This document shows positions 23,951 to 35,278 of a DNA stretch of 64,000 bases, piece by piece. How positions within the stretch are numbered: the stretch's first letter is position 1; every line of letters begins with the position of its first letter. Location of the stretch: positions 9,882,001 through 9,946,000 of the forward strand of contig JAFFSR010000347.1 of the NCBI GenBank assembly GCA_017163975.1, in the 5' to 3' direction. The translations under genes were made by a program, and so were the position numbers. Below the pieces are notes generated by a model. It was not told the origin of the DNA. It did no database searches and worked only from the letters and a program-made list of their open reading frames with translations. This DNA is from Anastatus disparis (lineage: Eukaryota > Arthropoda > Insecta > Hymenoptera > Eupelmidae).

Positions 23951-24950
23951 TCGAAATAACTCTGGCGTAAAATCGTACATGCTCATCTGCCCCCCAGCGG
24001 TTTAAAATAATTAAATTTTAAGTTAAAAATTAATTATTTAAAGTTAAAAAGTTTAACAGGTTATATTTATAACGTATCTCCCTTCATAAAAAAAGAAAAG
24101 AAAAGAAATAAAAGATTCACGCTACGAAAATACGTTAACGAAATTCGCAACATGATTTTGGATATAGACCAGCCGTGTTTGCTCGCGTCGCCACCCAAAA
24201 GAGGAGGCGACTTGAGCAATAGAAGAATGCCATAGTTAGCAGTAAAGAAAGAATAGTGGACAAGCCACGTTTACTTCCTTTACGTCCCATGAGAGGATAC
24301 AGCGCTAGCTATCGAAGGATATTAGAGTGGGGAGCTACTAAAGCATGTAAACAAACAGTTTTTGGATAGCACAAACCTCGTAAGAGTAGATGGCGCTGTT
24401 ATTAAAGCATAGGATATTACTTACTAACTTTGGATACGTAGACTACATGCTCTATTGGCATGAATTTTCTCTCAGTGTAGAGAAAACAAACTATTTGTTG
24501 TTGCTATTGACCATGGAGACTAAAAATAGAAGACCTATGTACTAAGTAAAATCCATCAATAGTTACGCCTGGAGCTGCCAATAAAGACAGACATAGATCG
24601 TATAGACAAAGTGAAGCTCCCTGATTAAGGCTCGAATTCATAGTCGTGACTTGAGTATTGAGTATCACTTGGAATTTAAGTATCGTTACTTGAGTATAAG
24701 CTGTTACTTTAATTGAGTATGACATCTTTACCGACGACTATCATATCTGTGTGCTTTTATATTTCATATAAAAAAATGAAGTAACAGCCGATACTCAAGT
24801 AACGATACTCAAGTTTCAAGTTGTACTTAATTTTCATCGTACCTACTTATTATGCATGATTCGATATAATAATATATGCTTTCTGAAATTCTACATACAG
24901 GGTGAAATTACCATCTTTTAAATAGCATAAAAATGATGAAATTCCATTAA

Positions 24951-25334
24951 CAGCAGGCCGGAGTAGAATCTGATACCGACTGAGTAAAAATTGAGTTTTT
25001 TGTTATTTACTCAAGTATTAATCGGTGTATCTTCAAATTAGAGGTTGAGCGCAATAGATATTATTATTATGAACATCTATGCACAAGAAAAAAAATTCTA
25101 TTGCTTTGTTTTTTAGAAAAGTAAGGAACGCCAAAGTAAAAGTTTATGTTTATAATATTTTCGCGTTCCTTACTTTTCTCAAAAACAAATCAGTAGATTT
25201 TTTTTTTCTTGTGCATACATATTTGTAATAATAATATCTATTGCGCTTAACCTTCAAATAGCAGATACACCAATTGATACTTGAGTAAATAACAAAAATC
25301 TCAATTAGACAAGGACAGCGAATCCGGCCTGCTC
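24951..25334 (-). mobile_element. TTAA-flanked fold-back MITE, copy 2
   Basis: Same family as 14420-14799 in opposite orientation, flanked by TTAA at 24947-24950 and 25335-25338. Termini are CAGCAGGCCGGAGTAG and, inverted, GAGCAGGCCGGATTCGC. Identity to copy 1 is high across the full 384 bp. A stub of the same terminus sits at 54826-54858. Confidence 0.8.
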
Positions 25335-25448
25335 TTAATTCCAAAACAAAAAATAATTTGAATAATTAAAGTATATAAAATTGATAGTATCAATTAATTT
25401 TTTAAATTATAAAGTATTAACTTTATAATACTGTTGGGTGGACTATTA

Positions 25449-26454
25449 CCCTGGTAGCACAATCTGACGCAAGTATCAGTGCGCAGATCTTATATAACAT
25501 GCTTCCCAAATCTATTAGAGTTATGCAGTCAGATCATTGCATCAGGTACTTGCAACAGATGTCCAGCAGACTTACGGCAGACGAAGTGCAGTCTAGAGAA
25601 ACATTTAATGCACGGATGCTTGCAGCAGTATTGCAATATACTTATGAAAGGCATCGTGCAGCAGACACTTCACAGCAGAATTGATGTATACTTATACAGC
25701 AGACAAAGTGCAGCCAGGAACATTGTATGATGCATGGATGCTTGCAGCAGAATAGCAGTATACTTATGAAAGGCATCGTGCAGCTGACACTCCGTAGCAG
25801 AATTGATGTATACTTACAGCAGACAAAGTGCAGCCAGGAACATCGTGTGATGCACGGATGCTTACAGCAGAATTGCAGTATACTTATGAAAAGCAAGTAT
25901 GTTGCGATTAATCTGCTAAAGATGCCATGCATGAAGCTGCTGCTATTCTGACGCCCGAACTCGTGATCAAATTATTTAGATTAAGCACGCTTAATTGCAC
26001 ATGACAATCTAATTCTGCTGTTCAGTGTCTGACGTACGTGCTCGAATGCAATTTCGTCGCAATTCTGCTAAAAGTTCCAGTGCAGTTCTGCGTCCGAATT
26101 GCAGAACTGCTCCAATTCGGACGCTCGAGCTCGTGATCAAATCATTTAGATTAAACATGCTTAATTGCACAAGTCAATCTATTTTTGCTGCTCAGTGTCT
26201 CACTTACGTGCTCCAATACAATTTCGTCGCAATTCTGCTGAAAGTTCCAGTGCAGTTGGAAATCCTCTTGATAGTGCACTAAAGCTTGCGTAAGTCTAAC
26301 GTAATTATGATGCTTAGAGCCTGATGCAATCATCTTAGCGCAGAAATATAGTTGAAATGGGAAGCATGCTAGTTAAGATCTGCTGTAATTTTGCTGACGG
26401 GCAGAGAAATTGCAGCAGAATTGCACAAGAATTGAAAAAGTTGTGCTATCAGGG
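25449..26454. mobile_element. 1-kb element with CCCTG TIRs and two minisatellites
   Basis: Ends CCCTGGTAGCACAA and, inverted, CCCTGATAGCACAA are flanked by TA-containing sequence (ATTA|CCCTG, CAGGG|TAGC). The inside holds about 2.5 tandem units of roughly 110 bp at 25600-25900 (phrases TGCACGGATGCTTGCAGCAG, AGCAGAATTGATGTATACTT). It also holds two units of about 165 bp at 25965-26260 (phrases GCTCGTGATCAAAT, CAATTTCGTCGCAATTCTGC). The sequence is dominated by GCAGCAGAATTGC-like words. Open frames across it are repeat artefacts. Confidence 0.65.
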
Positions 26455-26582
26455 TAGCACGATGGATGTAAACATTTTGCTGATCACACCCTGGAAGGGC
26501 GCTCTAAATTACCATGTCGTGCACTTAAAAGATAACAAGTATCTTTAAAAGATAGCAATAAAATAATATCTGATATATATTT

Positions 26583-26701
26583 CTGTAAATAGAAATGCAG
26601 TACACATGAGTTCGGGCATACTGGGAAGAATTAGGATGATTGCTCCCGTTAGGTCGTGTTTGAGTGATAATCCGAAACAATACATTCAGTATATCTGTAT
26701 A
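26583..26701 (-). repeat. 120-bp repeat, inverted copy of 19591-19709
   Basis: Reverse-complement partner of the copy at 19591-19709; identity is high with scattered substitutions (GGGCATACTGGG against GGCGCACTGGG). Confidence 0.7.
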
Positions 26702-26724
26702 TTTCTTTATATTCCTCAGACATC

Positions 26725-26935
26725 AAAGCTTTCAAACCTAACCTCAAAATACTATGAATTGAAAACTTGTATATAACTTTTCAAATATAAGATTTCGGTA
26801 GATTTCATTAGTTGTCCGCACTCAAGTTGAATCCTACTACTATTTTTCTTGAAGTGAAAAGACCCGATTAAATTCTCCATTTACTCATAAAGTTGGATAA
26901 CAAATATTATCAGAAGGGGGAGCTTCATTATCCCC
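26725..26935 (+). repeat. Single-arm copy of the 3490-5475 fold-back family
   Basis: Contains AAACCTAACCTCAAAATACTA, AGTTGTCCGCACTCAAGTTG and an AGAAGGGGGAGCTTC end in the same order as 3690-3905 and 40490-40705. From 26936 to 28365 the sequence is AT-rich and no gene or clear repeat was found. Confidence 0.6.
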
Positions 26936-28371
26936 TTAATGTATTTAATTACATTAACATTATAAATACGTATTCGCATACTAGAACATCATCATATTCG
27001 ATAAATGTAGTGCTTCTTCTTTGAATTCGGACAAATTCACGCGCTTTCGCTTCTCATTTGTTAAAATAAATATATATTTACAAGTGACAAAATTTTGATA
27101 TCTATTTTTATCAAAAATAAACGAAATTACTTATTTAGCTACTTTCGATGGTAAAAAAGGTCTAAACCTCATCTTCAAGAGTAAGCTCGAGCAAATGTGG
27201 TTACCGACTAAGAAGTAAAAATTTTATTTAAGCATAGATGAAATAATTATACTGTTTTCAAAAGAAATTGTTATTAAGCGCAATTTTTCATACATACATG
27301 ATTGAACAATAGATGTTTTTTTCATAATATTCATCATATTTTAAACAAGAAGTAAGTAACTGTACTTACAATTTCATAATTAGTTATAGTATAATATTTT
27401 ATAATTTTTAAAATTTTCTTCAATCATTTTGATGGGTGCAATAGAGAAATAAATTTCGTGAATGTATTTAAAATTTTAATGCATTCCGTTACGTTTAGTA
27501 GGAGAAAATTAAACAACGGATGTTCAATTCTCGGTCGGTATCGAATCTGCTGTGACTTGCTCTTGACGAATAGCATAATAATAAGATAAATTCATCATCT
27601 TACCTTAAATGTTTGGACTTAAATTGCATGAAAATATAATTCTTATTATGAAAACTAAGCACGATTCTGAAATTTTTCAGATTACGGTAGATTCACGACT
27701 GAATTAGGAGAACAAGCAATAAGATTGCGATAATATTCTAAAACAAAAGTAAAATAACAAATTCTTGAGTCAGAAAAACCTATATTATTTAAATCTGTAA
27801 GACGCAATTGTAAATGATATGTAAAAATAATTTATCAGTATGATGAAAAAAAGATATTAAGTACTAAGTCACTGTCTGTTCATTGAAGGTAGTTTGTCAT
27901 AATGTTCTGAAACATAAATAAAGCTGGAACTGTTTTTACGGCGACGTGCGAATTGTGTAACAATTAGTAAGACGTGTTAGGCCGTAAATCTAAACCAGTT
28001 GCAGCGTGCGTCATAGAACGACACTACCTATTGATTAGAAAAACTGTCATTAATCAGTGAACTGACCCCGAGCCTCGTATACGTGATTTCGTCAGCGATA
28101 TGAAATGAGTGACTCAATTTGTGAACACACAAATTCTGTACAAACCTTTGTATACGAACGGCATCGCTCCAGACCTCACTGAAAAGTGATGGACTTCTCG
28201 AGTGTAAAAGGCGATATGCATAATTGTATTAAAACCATAATCCATAATAGCATGCTTTAGATAACGATTGTTTTGTAGATGTAGTGTAGAATCATTTAAT
28301 CGTAACTTTATTAATATATATAAATAAATTGAATTATAGACCAAAATTTAGATTTTAGATTTGTTGACATT

Positions 28372-29770
28372 AGTAGGTAAACAAAGAGAGTTCTGGCTAC
28401 CCCCGCTCCTCCGCCCATCAGCTCACCTGTGCAGGTGCAAAAATAATGACCAGTCGCGCGATAGAAGAAATCCACTCCGCGCCTGCACGCCATGTTAGCG
28501 CTCATTGGCGCGCGAGCTCCGGCGCCGCGTCGATAAGCAAATCACCGCGACCCACGCCGCGTCGATAAGCGAATCACCGCGACCCGCGCCGCGTAGATAG
28601 GCGATTCACCACCCGCATAGATAAGCGAATTCCCACGATCCGCGTTGATAAGCGAATTTCCCCCGGTCCGCGCCCGCCCGCCCACCGCCGTTGATGAGAG
28701 TAAATGTTAAATCTTTAAAACTTTTAACATGATCATTGAAGAGAGTCTTATTTTATATTATTGGGTATAAACTCATTTTAAACGAGTAAAAGAAGGATAG
28801 AAAAAACTATAACGTAGGTCATGCATTATAGCTATATATATATATATATTCTCTATACATATGTTTCTTCTATAAGAGCCTAAAGATGATAAGGGGATAG
28901 AAAGAAAGTTACTTGCTTATGAAGGCGAGAAAGAGATAGAGAGAAAGTCAGTGGCTTTACGAAGGCAAGTAAGATACAGAGAAAGTCAGTTTTACGATAA
29001 GCGTTCGAATTCTTAGAATCGTTCCAACTATTTTAATTTTAAATTCTCTTTTACACGCTATTCGTTACATATAGAAATTAATTTTTGTTATATAATAATG
29101 AAATCCACTATTAAATCTAGAATATTTAGAGTTTAAATAAAATAGGATGATAAGAAAAAAACATTGTGGTTTACACTTCCCCATAATGAAATGTACAAAT
29201 AATTTATAATAATAATAATAATATTTTAGAGTAAGAGATAGGAGATGAGAACATTGTGGCTCACATACTGAAATGTATAGAGTTGGGAGTGGAGGGAGAA
29301 GGTCAAGGACAAGATTGTTTGGGTTCCCTAAAACGCAACTTCGTCTTATCTCTGTATGACGTCACTAGCATTACACTTTGTCGCACGCATGCGTTCTTAT
29401 AAATATAAGCATTACAAATCAACTGTCTAGCTAAAATGCAGTTTCTTATTATCTCAGTATGACGTAACACTGGAAAGAACATACATTACAGTTTCTATGC
29501 AGCTTCGTCTCATCTGGCATCACTGTGTGTGTGTGTGAAAAATGATAAAAATTATTGTTTTATATAATAATAAAAAAGTATATAGAAATTAGTTTGTTAT
29601 ATAATAATGAAGTATACTATTAAATCGTTGAATATAGATACTTTTATGGGTTGATATTAGCATCTTATAGTAACTGAATGAAATTTTTATTTTACATCGG
29701 TTTTAACTTGACGATAATATTCATTTGTGAGTTGATACATTCGTTTAAAATAATTATTTTGATACATGTG
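28372..29770 (+). repeat. Left TIR of Polinton-1
   Basis: It matches the right TIR inverted. The outer 320 bp is GC-rich and carries about five tandem 30-35-bp units of the form CGTCGATAAGCGAATCACCG. It is followed by AACATGATCATTGAAGAGAG, a (TA)n run and GCGAGAAAGAGATAGAGAG. At about 29071 and 29579 the phrase ATATAGAAATTA...TTGTTATATAATAATGAA is repeated. The 500 bp between these repeats is absent from the right TIR, so an insertion or duplication occurred in this arm. Confidence 0.85.
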
Positions 29771-29821
29771 TATGACTACATTAAGATAAATATTTCAAAG
29801 AATTAACGCCACCTACTATCC

Positions 29822-29858
29822 TATTAAAAGGGAAGATAAGTAAGGTTACGATTCAGTT
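29822..29858 (+). promoter_or_regulatory. polB core promoter (TATA + Inr)
   Basis: TATTAAAA at 29822 and TCAGTT at 29853-29858 place the initiator A 33 bp after the TATA start. The polB ATG is at 29885, about 30 nt further. Confidence 0.6.
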
Positions 29859-29884
29859 CGTATTTGACTTTTAAAGTAAAAATC

Positions 29885-32735
29885 ATGGCTACGTTTGACT
29901 GTAAAGAATTAGTTAATAAGATGCTAAATGCTTATTCGCGTTTAACAAGTAAGAAGACCAATCCTGAAGAAATAATTACCTGCCTGAATCTTGATAAAGA
30001 AAATTTAAGACTTTTAAAAAATAAATTGTGTAAGTGTACAGATGTTTCTGAGAAGCAAAAGTTTTTAGCTGCTATTGCATTACTCCAAGGAATCCAGAGT
30101 AAACTAAAGTGCTTACTAAAAAGTGGTCAAGGTATCCAAAAACGTGAAAGATGAAGTGATAGAGTTAATTGGCAAGACTTGGAAAATGCATTTAGTAATC
30201 GAATCAGGACAGGTGTAATTACAAATTTAAAAAATTTAGACATAATAAAATTTTTCAAAGATGCACAAGCATTATTTCAAATAAGAATTAAAAACATTTT
30301 AAAATTACAAGAGGCAGTAAAAGTGTATGCAGTGCTGGGTGCCGAATATGTTATTATAAAAGCTGATGTTGTGACTAATGAAATGAAATATTTTAATACG
30401 AAAGCCAAGCCAATTCTAAAGACAACAGATTTGAAAGAATGGTTTTTAAATAATGTACAAGAACCTATACAAAGAGATATGGAAGAATTCCAACAAAAAG
30501 ATTCAGGATGGTCATTACATGCTATTATTAATTTGTGTGTTCATATAAACAAATATAATCCACTTCATAGTGGCTCATATATTCCTCTTCCAAAAGTGAT
30601 AGAATTAAAACATGCATGTATTAATGTGAAAAATTTTGATGATGCATGTTTTAAATGGGCAGTATTGTCAGCATTGTATCCAGTTAAGTCAAATACTGAT
30701 TTAGTATCTTCATATAAATTATATGAAAATAAATTAGATTTCACAGATATGGAATTTCCAGTAATACCAGAGAAAATTGGAAAATTTGAAAAAAAGAACA
30801 ATATATCAATAAATGTATATTTTTTTAAGAAACATTCTGGTAAATTCAGTGTTTCACCTTTACGTATAACATCATCTGAAGAAAATAAACATATTAATCT
30901 TTTATTGATACAAAATTATTATATAGATGAAGAAGAAAAACAACAAAACTATGATACAAATGTATCGATAATATATCATTATGTATGGATAAAGAATTTA
31001 TCTCGATTAGTTTCTAATCAGATATCAAAACATAAAGGACAAAAATATATATGCAATCGATGTTTTCATTACTTTAACACTGAACAAAAATTAAAATTTC
31101 ATCATGAAGATTGCTCTAAAATTAATAAGTGCAGAGTGAATTTACCAGAAGGGAAAGACAGTAAATTACATTTTAAAAATTTTAAAAATAAGGAAAAGGT
31201 TCCTTTTATCGTATACACAGACTTTGAGGCCCTTTTGATACCCGTTCAAGACAAAAATATTATTCAATAACATGAAATATTTAGTGTTGGATATTATTTG
31301 AAATGTAGTTATTACGAGACCATATCATGCTACAATAGCTACAGAGGACCTAATCCTGCTGCATGGTTCATAAACGAACTTAAAAAACTTGCTGAGAATA
31401 TTGAATCTGTATACCAACATAAAATACCAATGAATGCTTTAACCTTGGAAGAAAAAGAAAGATTTCAAAATGCGATCCTTTGCCACATTCGCCAGAAACC
31501 TTTAAGAGGAGAAAAAGTTCGTGATCATTGCCACCTTACTGGCAGGTAAGATTAATACTTAAAATAATATTGTAATATTACTTATGTTAAATTATATATA
31601 TATATATTATGTTTCAGATATCAAGGGGCAGCTCATGAATCATGTAATTTATCATATAGAGACTCTCGTAGTATCCCTGTTGTATTCCACAATTTTACGG
31701 GTTATGACTCTCATTTTCTCATCAAAGATATCGCCAATAGTTTTCCAGGACGTGTGCAACTGCTATCATTGAACAAAGAGCGATTTATTTCACTTATAAA
31801 ATATATAGAAAATAGTCAGATTAACTTCAGATTTATCGATTCTTTCCGATTTATGTCATCATCTTTGGATAAATTAGCTTCATATCTTACAGAAATGAAT
31901 ATTTTAAAACTGAAATTTACTAAGCAATCACCTTTAACGGAAGATAAGTTTAATCTATTAAAAAGGAAAGGTATCTTTCCATATGAATACTTGAATTCTG
32001 TAGATAAACTGAATGAATCAAAACTTCCATCAAAAGATGAATTTTATAGTAAAGACGAATTTTCATAGTCGAACCATTCTAGACAAAAATCTAGTGGCAA
32101 TTGAATTATTAAAAACAGAAGTTTATATGAATAAACCAATATATGTAGGTCTGACCGTGCTTGATTTATCAAAGACATTAGTTTATGATTTTCATTATGA
32201 TTTTATGAGAAAACAATTTGCAGATCAATGCAAGTTACTATACACAGACACGGATAGTTTAATATATGAAATTCGAAATATTGATATTTATGAAACAATG
32301 AAGCATAATTTACAACACTTTGATACATCAGATTACCTACCTGGAAACGTTTTCGGAATACCGCAAATGAACAAAAAGATAGTAGGTTTAATGAAAGATG
32401 GGTGCAATGGGAAGATTATGACAGAATTTATAGGTCTACGTAGTAAAATGTATTGTATACGAATTGAAGGAGAGAATAAAATAAAAAAAAGTTAAAGGTG
32501 TTATGACTGGCGTTGTCAAAAACACAATCACTTTTGATGACTACTTGCAATGTGTACGAAATAAAATTGTATTTCATAGAGAACAATATATTATACGTCC
32601 TCAAAAACATAATGTGTTTACTGAAAAACAATATAAATTAGCTTTAAGTCCTTATGATGATGTTTGTTAGATAATGAAACTGATACTTTACCTTGGGGGC
32701 ATTATTTAATTGATAAAAAAATACAAATTAATTAA
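29885..32735 (+). pseudogene. Protein-primed family B DNA polymerase (PolB), Polinton-1
   Basis: PolB would replicate the linear element from its protein-capped termini. One frame runs from ATG 29885 (alpha-helical, Lys-rich start) through an in-frame TGA (30152) and into the conserved N-terminal region (FQQKDSGWSLHAIINL, KHACINVKNFDDACFKWAVL). A Cys-His cluster (YICNRCFHYF...HHEDC) and the Exo I motif VYTDFEALL follow, then a TAA at 31268 and an intron at 31546-31617. The next exon carries VVFHNFTGYDSHFLIKDI (Exo II-type) and FPYEYLNSVDKL. Near 32060 a large deletion removes Exo III, motif A and motif B. The frame then resumes with KPIYVGLTVLDLSKT and motif C YTDTDSLIYE, ending DTLPWGHYLI after frameshifts at about 32490 and 32664. 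The copy cannot encode an active polymerase. Confidence 0.9.
31546..31617 (+). other. Spliceosomal intron in Polinton-1 polB
   Basis: A 72-bp AT-rich intron with GTAAGA donor and TTTCAG acceptor interrupts an Arg codon in ...HLTG(R)YQGAA.... The same position is interrupted in Polinton-2 (57605-57686). Confidence 0.85.
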
Positions 32736-32822
32736 TTATAATTTTGTATAATGATAGTTATAAGGTTAATAAATAAAAACAAAAAATAATTTTCACATAT
32801 ATAGATTTCTTTATTTGTTCCT

Positions 32823-33732
32823 TTACAAATCTGATTTATTTATCCAACTATTATGTGCCTCATCAAATCCTAACTTTACATAAAATTTATTTCCACGCTT
32901 TTTTAATATTTTTTTTACAAGATAAACATCAGGATATTTTGCTTTTGATAATTCTTGTTCATAGAATCCACCAGCGATGGGCTGATTTTGATAGTTCTTC
33001 AATTTATAAGTGATTGGATCAGTAGCCTTTACTTGACTTAGTAAATATTTCTGTTGACCAATTAGGAGTGTAACCCTTTCCAAATCCATGTTTATTCTTA
33101 CTTACTCGAACTTTATCTCCAGCTTTAAATTTAGATATTTTGAATGCTTTGATATTCTTTTTAAAACGTTTGAGTACATTTCTTTCGTTTATAGGAGTAA
33201 CTTCTTTTGGCTTCATTCCAATAGTTCTATGTTTACTATTGTTATATGCTTCTAATAGGGTGGGTAAAATATCCAACCAACAGTAGTTATCTTTGAGGCT
33301 AAATTTCATCCACATTTTATTTTTAAGTGTTCTATTAAAACGTTCACAAATGGAAGCTTTAAGATTGCTATATGTAGAGTATAAATTAATATCATAGCGC
33401 TTCATGAGAGTTTGAAAGGCAGAGTTATAAAATTCTTTCCCTCTATCAGTATAAAGATTTTTTAGTATACGACCTTGCTTTAATATAGATTCGATTGCTG
33501 CAGTAACATCCTCACCAGTTTTTCGTTTTACAGGAACAGCCCAAGCATATTTGGAAAAAATATCTATTATTGTTAGCATATACTTAAAGCCTTTATTTTC
33601 CCGAGCATAAGGCTGCATTTCTACCAAATCAGCTTGCCATGTTTCATCCAAGCCGCGTTTTATAAATTTACGACGTGGATAATTACGTCGAGCAGGCTTA
33701 TGCAGCTCTTCTACAAGTCTTTCATGCTCCAT
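32823..33732 (-). pseudogene. Polinton integrase (retroviral-type DDE, chromodomain tail)
   Basis: This enzyme would insert the element, producing the 6-bp duplication. The frame from ATG 33732 has LHKPARRNYPRRKF, then catalytic D35 (QADLVEM), D96 (LYTDRGKEFYN) and E130 (SICERFNRTLKN), a D-60-D-33-E spacing. KHRTIGMKPKEV and GYTPNWSTEIF follow. The C-terminal part is shifted one frame at about 33050 (ITYKLKNYQNQPIAGGFYEQ, then DVYLVKKILKKR...W-type chromodomain-like end at 32823). No N-terminal HHCC zinc finger is visible; insect Polinton integrases often start here. Apart from the single frameshift the gene is intact. It is transcribed opposite to polB, and the two genes converge at about 32740-32820. 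Confidence 0.93.
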
Positions 33733-33743
33733 GGCTATAGACT

Positions 33744-33780
33744 TAATGATTCTTATAATTCTTGCAATTTGCGTTTTATA
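33744..33780 (-). promoter_or_regulatory. Integrase core promoter (TATA + Inr)
   Basis: On the minus strand TATAAAACGC starts at 33780 and TCATTA at 33749. The initiator A (33747) is 33 bp from the TATA start, and the ATG follows 15 nt later. Confidence 0.6.
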
Positions 33781-34223
33781 CTCTGAATATCTGTCAGGAT
33801 TTTAGCATCTTGAAGTGTTTTGACAAGATGCTTAATCAACTCATGTAATTTATAGATGTTTGTATTAACTTTTTTAATTTTCTCATCATATTCATCAGTT
33901 AATTCTTGGATGCTTACATCGTAATTTTTAAAAAATTTTTCATCATATTCATCCTTTGACTTTTGTATTTCTAATTCTAATGCATCAAGGTTACTTCTTA
34001 AGCTTCTAGTGACTAGGTATATGCTTCGAATTTCAGATGCAACCATACTTCGTAAGGTTTGCAAATTAACTGCATCATTCGATTGTTGAGGTTTGGCAAC
34101 ATTACATAACCTCTTATTTTCAATATCATACTGCCCATCTTCTGTGATTTTATACCCAACACCTGGAGGACCATGTCGGCCTCCAGCCTGGTGTAATTGC
34201 CGTCCGAATACGTCAACACTCAT
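33753..34223 (-). CDS. Conserved Polinton coiled-coil protein
   Basis: A 156-aa frame if translation starts at MSVDVFGRQLHQAGG (34223), preferred over the upstream ATG at 34259 because that one overlaps the preceding gene and the TATA box. The N-terminus is Gly/Pro-rich (GGRHGPPGVGYKITEDGQYD, then NKRLCNVAKPQQSNDAVNLQ), followed by about 100 residues of charged heptad-like helix (LDALELEIQKSKDEYDEKF...). Proteins with this SVDVFGR...DGQYD...LCNV start recur beside insect Polinton integrases (from memory); their function is not known. A structural or fibre role is a guess. The frame is open without stops. Confidence 0.6.
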   Translation of the reverse strand: MSVDVFGRQLHQAGGRHGPPGVGYKITEDGQYDIENKRLCNVAKPQQSNDAVNLQTLRSMVASEIRSIYLVTRSLRSNLDALELEIQKSKDEYDEKFFKNYDVSIQELTDEYDEKIKKVNTNIYKLHELIKHLVKTLQDAKILTDIQSIKRKLQEL

Positions 34224-34228
34224 CTTGC

Positions 34229-34265
34229 GAATAACTAGAGAAACAGCAGTACTTTTCAATATATA
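34229..34265 (-). promoter_or_regulatory. Decayed core promoter overlapping upstream stop codon
   Basis: Minus-strand TATATATTG starts at 34265. 33 bp downstream is TTATTC, one base from the initiator TCATTC used elsewhere. The stop codon of the upstream conserved gene lies inside the TATA box. Confidence 0.4.
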
Positions 34266-35236
34266 ATGTTGACCTCACGTAGCTCTTCGATTATCGAATG
34301 AATCTCATTGGTATGACTTGGATTTCCAGCTTCTGTCTCTGCTACTAGTAGCCGTAAGCGATAAACCAGTTCATTGGGGTCATCCCAGTACACGTAATCC
34401 ATTTGTGTACCTTTTCGAGCAATTTTGTAGCGTGGTAAGAGACCCTTTCCACTAAAAGATTTCCTCTTTCGAGCTGGAGATTTATCAAAAAATGAAGCAA
34501 TATAATTTTTAAATTTATTACTATTTAATTTGCGAAGTGATCCATCAGCATGGTAATTCTTTCTATATGCATTCGTTATTTCAACAATTTTTCGATAATT
34601 TCTCAAATCATCTTCCGTAATAAGTTTTTCATCTGGCTGTTTTCGAAATCATAATTCTAGTAAGCCTATAGTTTTTGGATGTTGTGTGTCAAGTACAACC
34701 ACATGATCCTTACTGAAATTTATTGGTGAATCACCAATCATCATCATCCTACCCACTTTACGAACTCCATAGATATTATCTAGATATGATTTTTGATTTT
34801 TCTGAAACATCCAAAGATATTTATTGGTAAGCGAATCCGTTTCGTTTCTGTCATTACCATCATCATCATCAGTTTCACTTTCTGCAGCTGTCTCAAAACT
34901 TGTATCAGATGGTCGTATTGTATCGTCAACATTTTCCTTTACAATCTGCTTATCATCGGAAATGTACTCATCATCTGAAGTGTGCTTATTCTCAGAAATG
35001 TGATCATATTCGGAGGGGGTATGCTCTGTTTTATCTTTCAATTTGAAGTCTTTTTTATTCATTTCAGATATGCTTACAAGTTTTTCAAGTGGATCAACAA
35101 CAGGTTTGAATGTTTCAGTGAAAACCTTTTCGAAATCAGCTTTACCCTGTTTTAGTAGCATATGTTTACGTTTTATTGCCTCTCTAGATTTTACAATCTG
35201 ATAAAGAATATTTTTTTCACGTTAAAAATCTGTCAT
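34256..35236 (-). pseudogene. Conserved Polinton protein of unknown function
   Basis: One reading frame from ATG 35236 to 34256, interrupted by TAA after four codons and by TGA at 34649-34651. Otherwise it is collinear: REAIKRKHMLLKQGKADFEK, an acidic Asp/Ser/Thr-rich linker (about residues 60-125), YLDNIYGVRKVGRMMMIGDS, PKTIGLLEL, then NYRKIVEITNAYRKNYHADG, a basic patch SPARKRKSFSGKG and DDPNELVYRLRLLVAETEAG...IIEELREVN. The YGVRK...IGDSP and DDPNELV.RL motifs are familiar from insect Polinton predictions; no enzymatic motif is seen. It ends where the coiled-coil gene's promoter begins. Confidence 0.7.
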
Positions 35237-35278
35237 GTTGACTATCCAACGTTCTACAATGTACTACTTGATTTACAC

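Larger units (their letters stand above)
22713..24477. mobile_element. Fold-back element with tRNA-like arms, TA duplication
   Basis: TA (22711-22712, 24478-24479) flanks CACTGAGAGAAAATTCATGC and its inverse GCATGAATTTTCTCTCAGTG. The arms (about 22713-23350 and 23830-24477) share TTTTGGGTGGCGAC, GGAGATACGTTATAAATATA and CCGCTGGGGGG. Outer parts are diverged and the right arm carries about 120 bp of extra sequence. The interior is AT-rich with a 20-bp x3 tandem repeat (about 23458-23520). The terminal CACTGA and TA duplication resemble mariner-type MITEs. Confidence 0.75.

Noticed and set aside
25479..26548. Several overlapping 60-96-aa frames on both strands
   Set aside because: They follow the minisatellite periodicity and are repeat artefacts.
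27530..27560. CGGTCGGTATCGAATCTGC as another stub of the TTAA MITE
   Set aside because: Similarity is limited to about 15 bases with no TTAA or flanking match.
32428..32631. Minus-strand 67-aa frame over the polB C-terminus
   Set aside because: Shadow of the plus-strand polymerase, which carries motif C and the conserved end.
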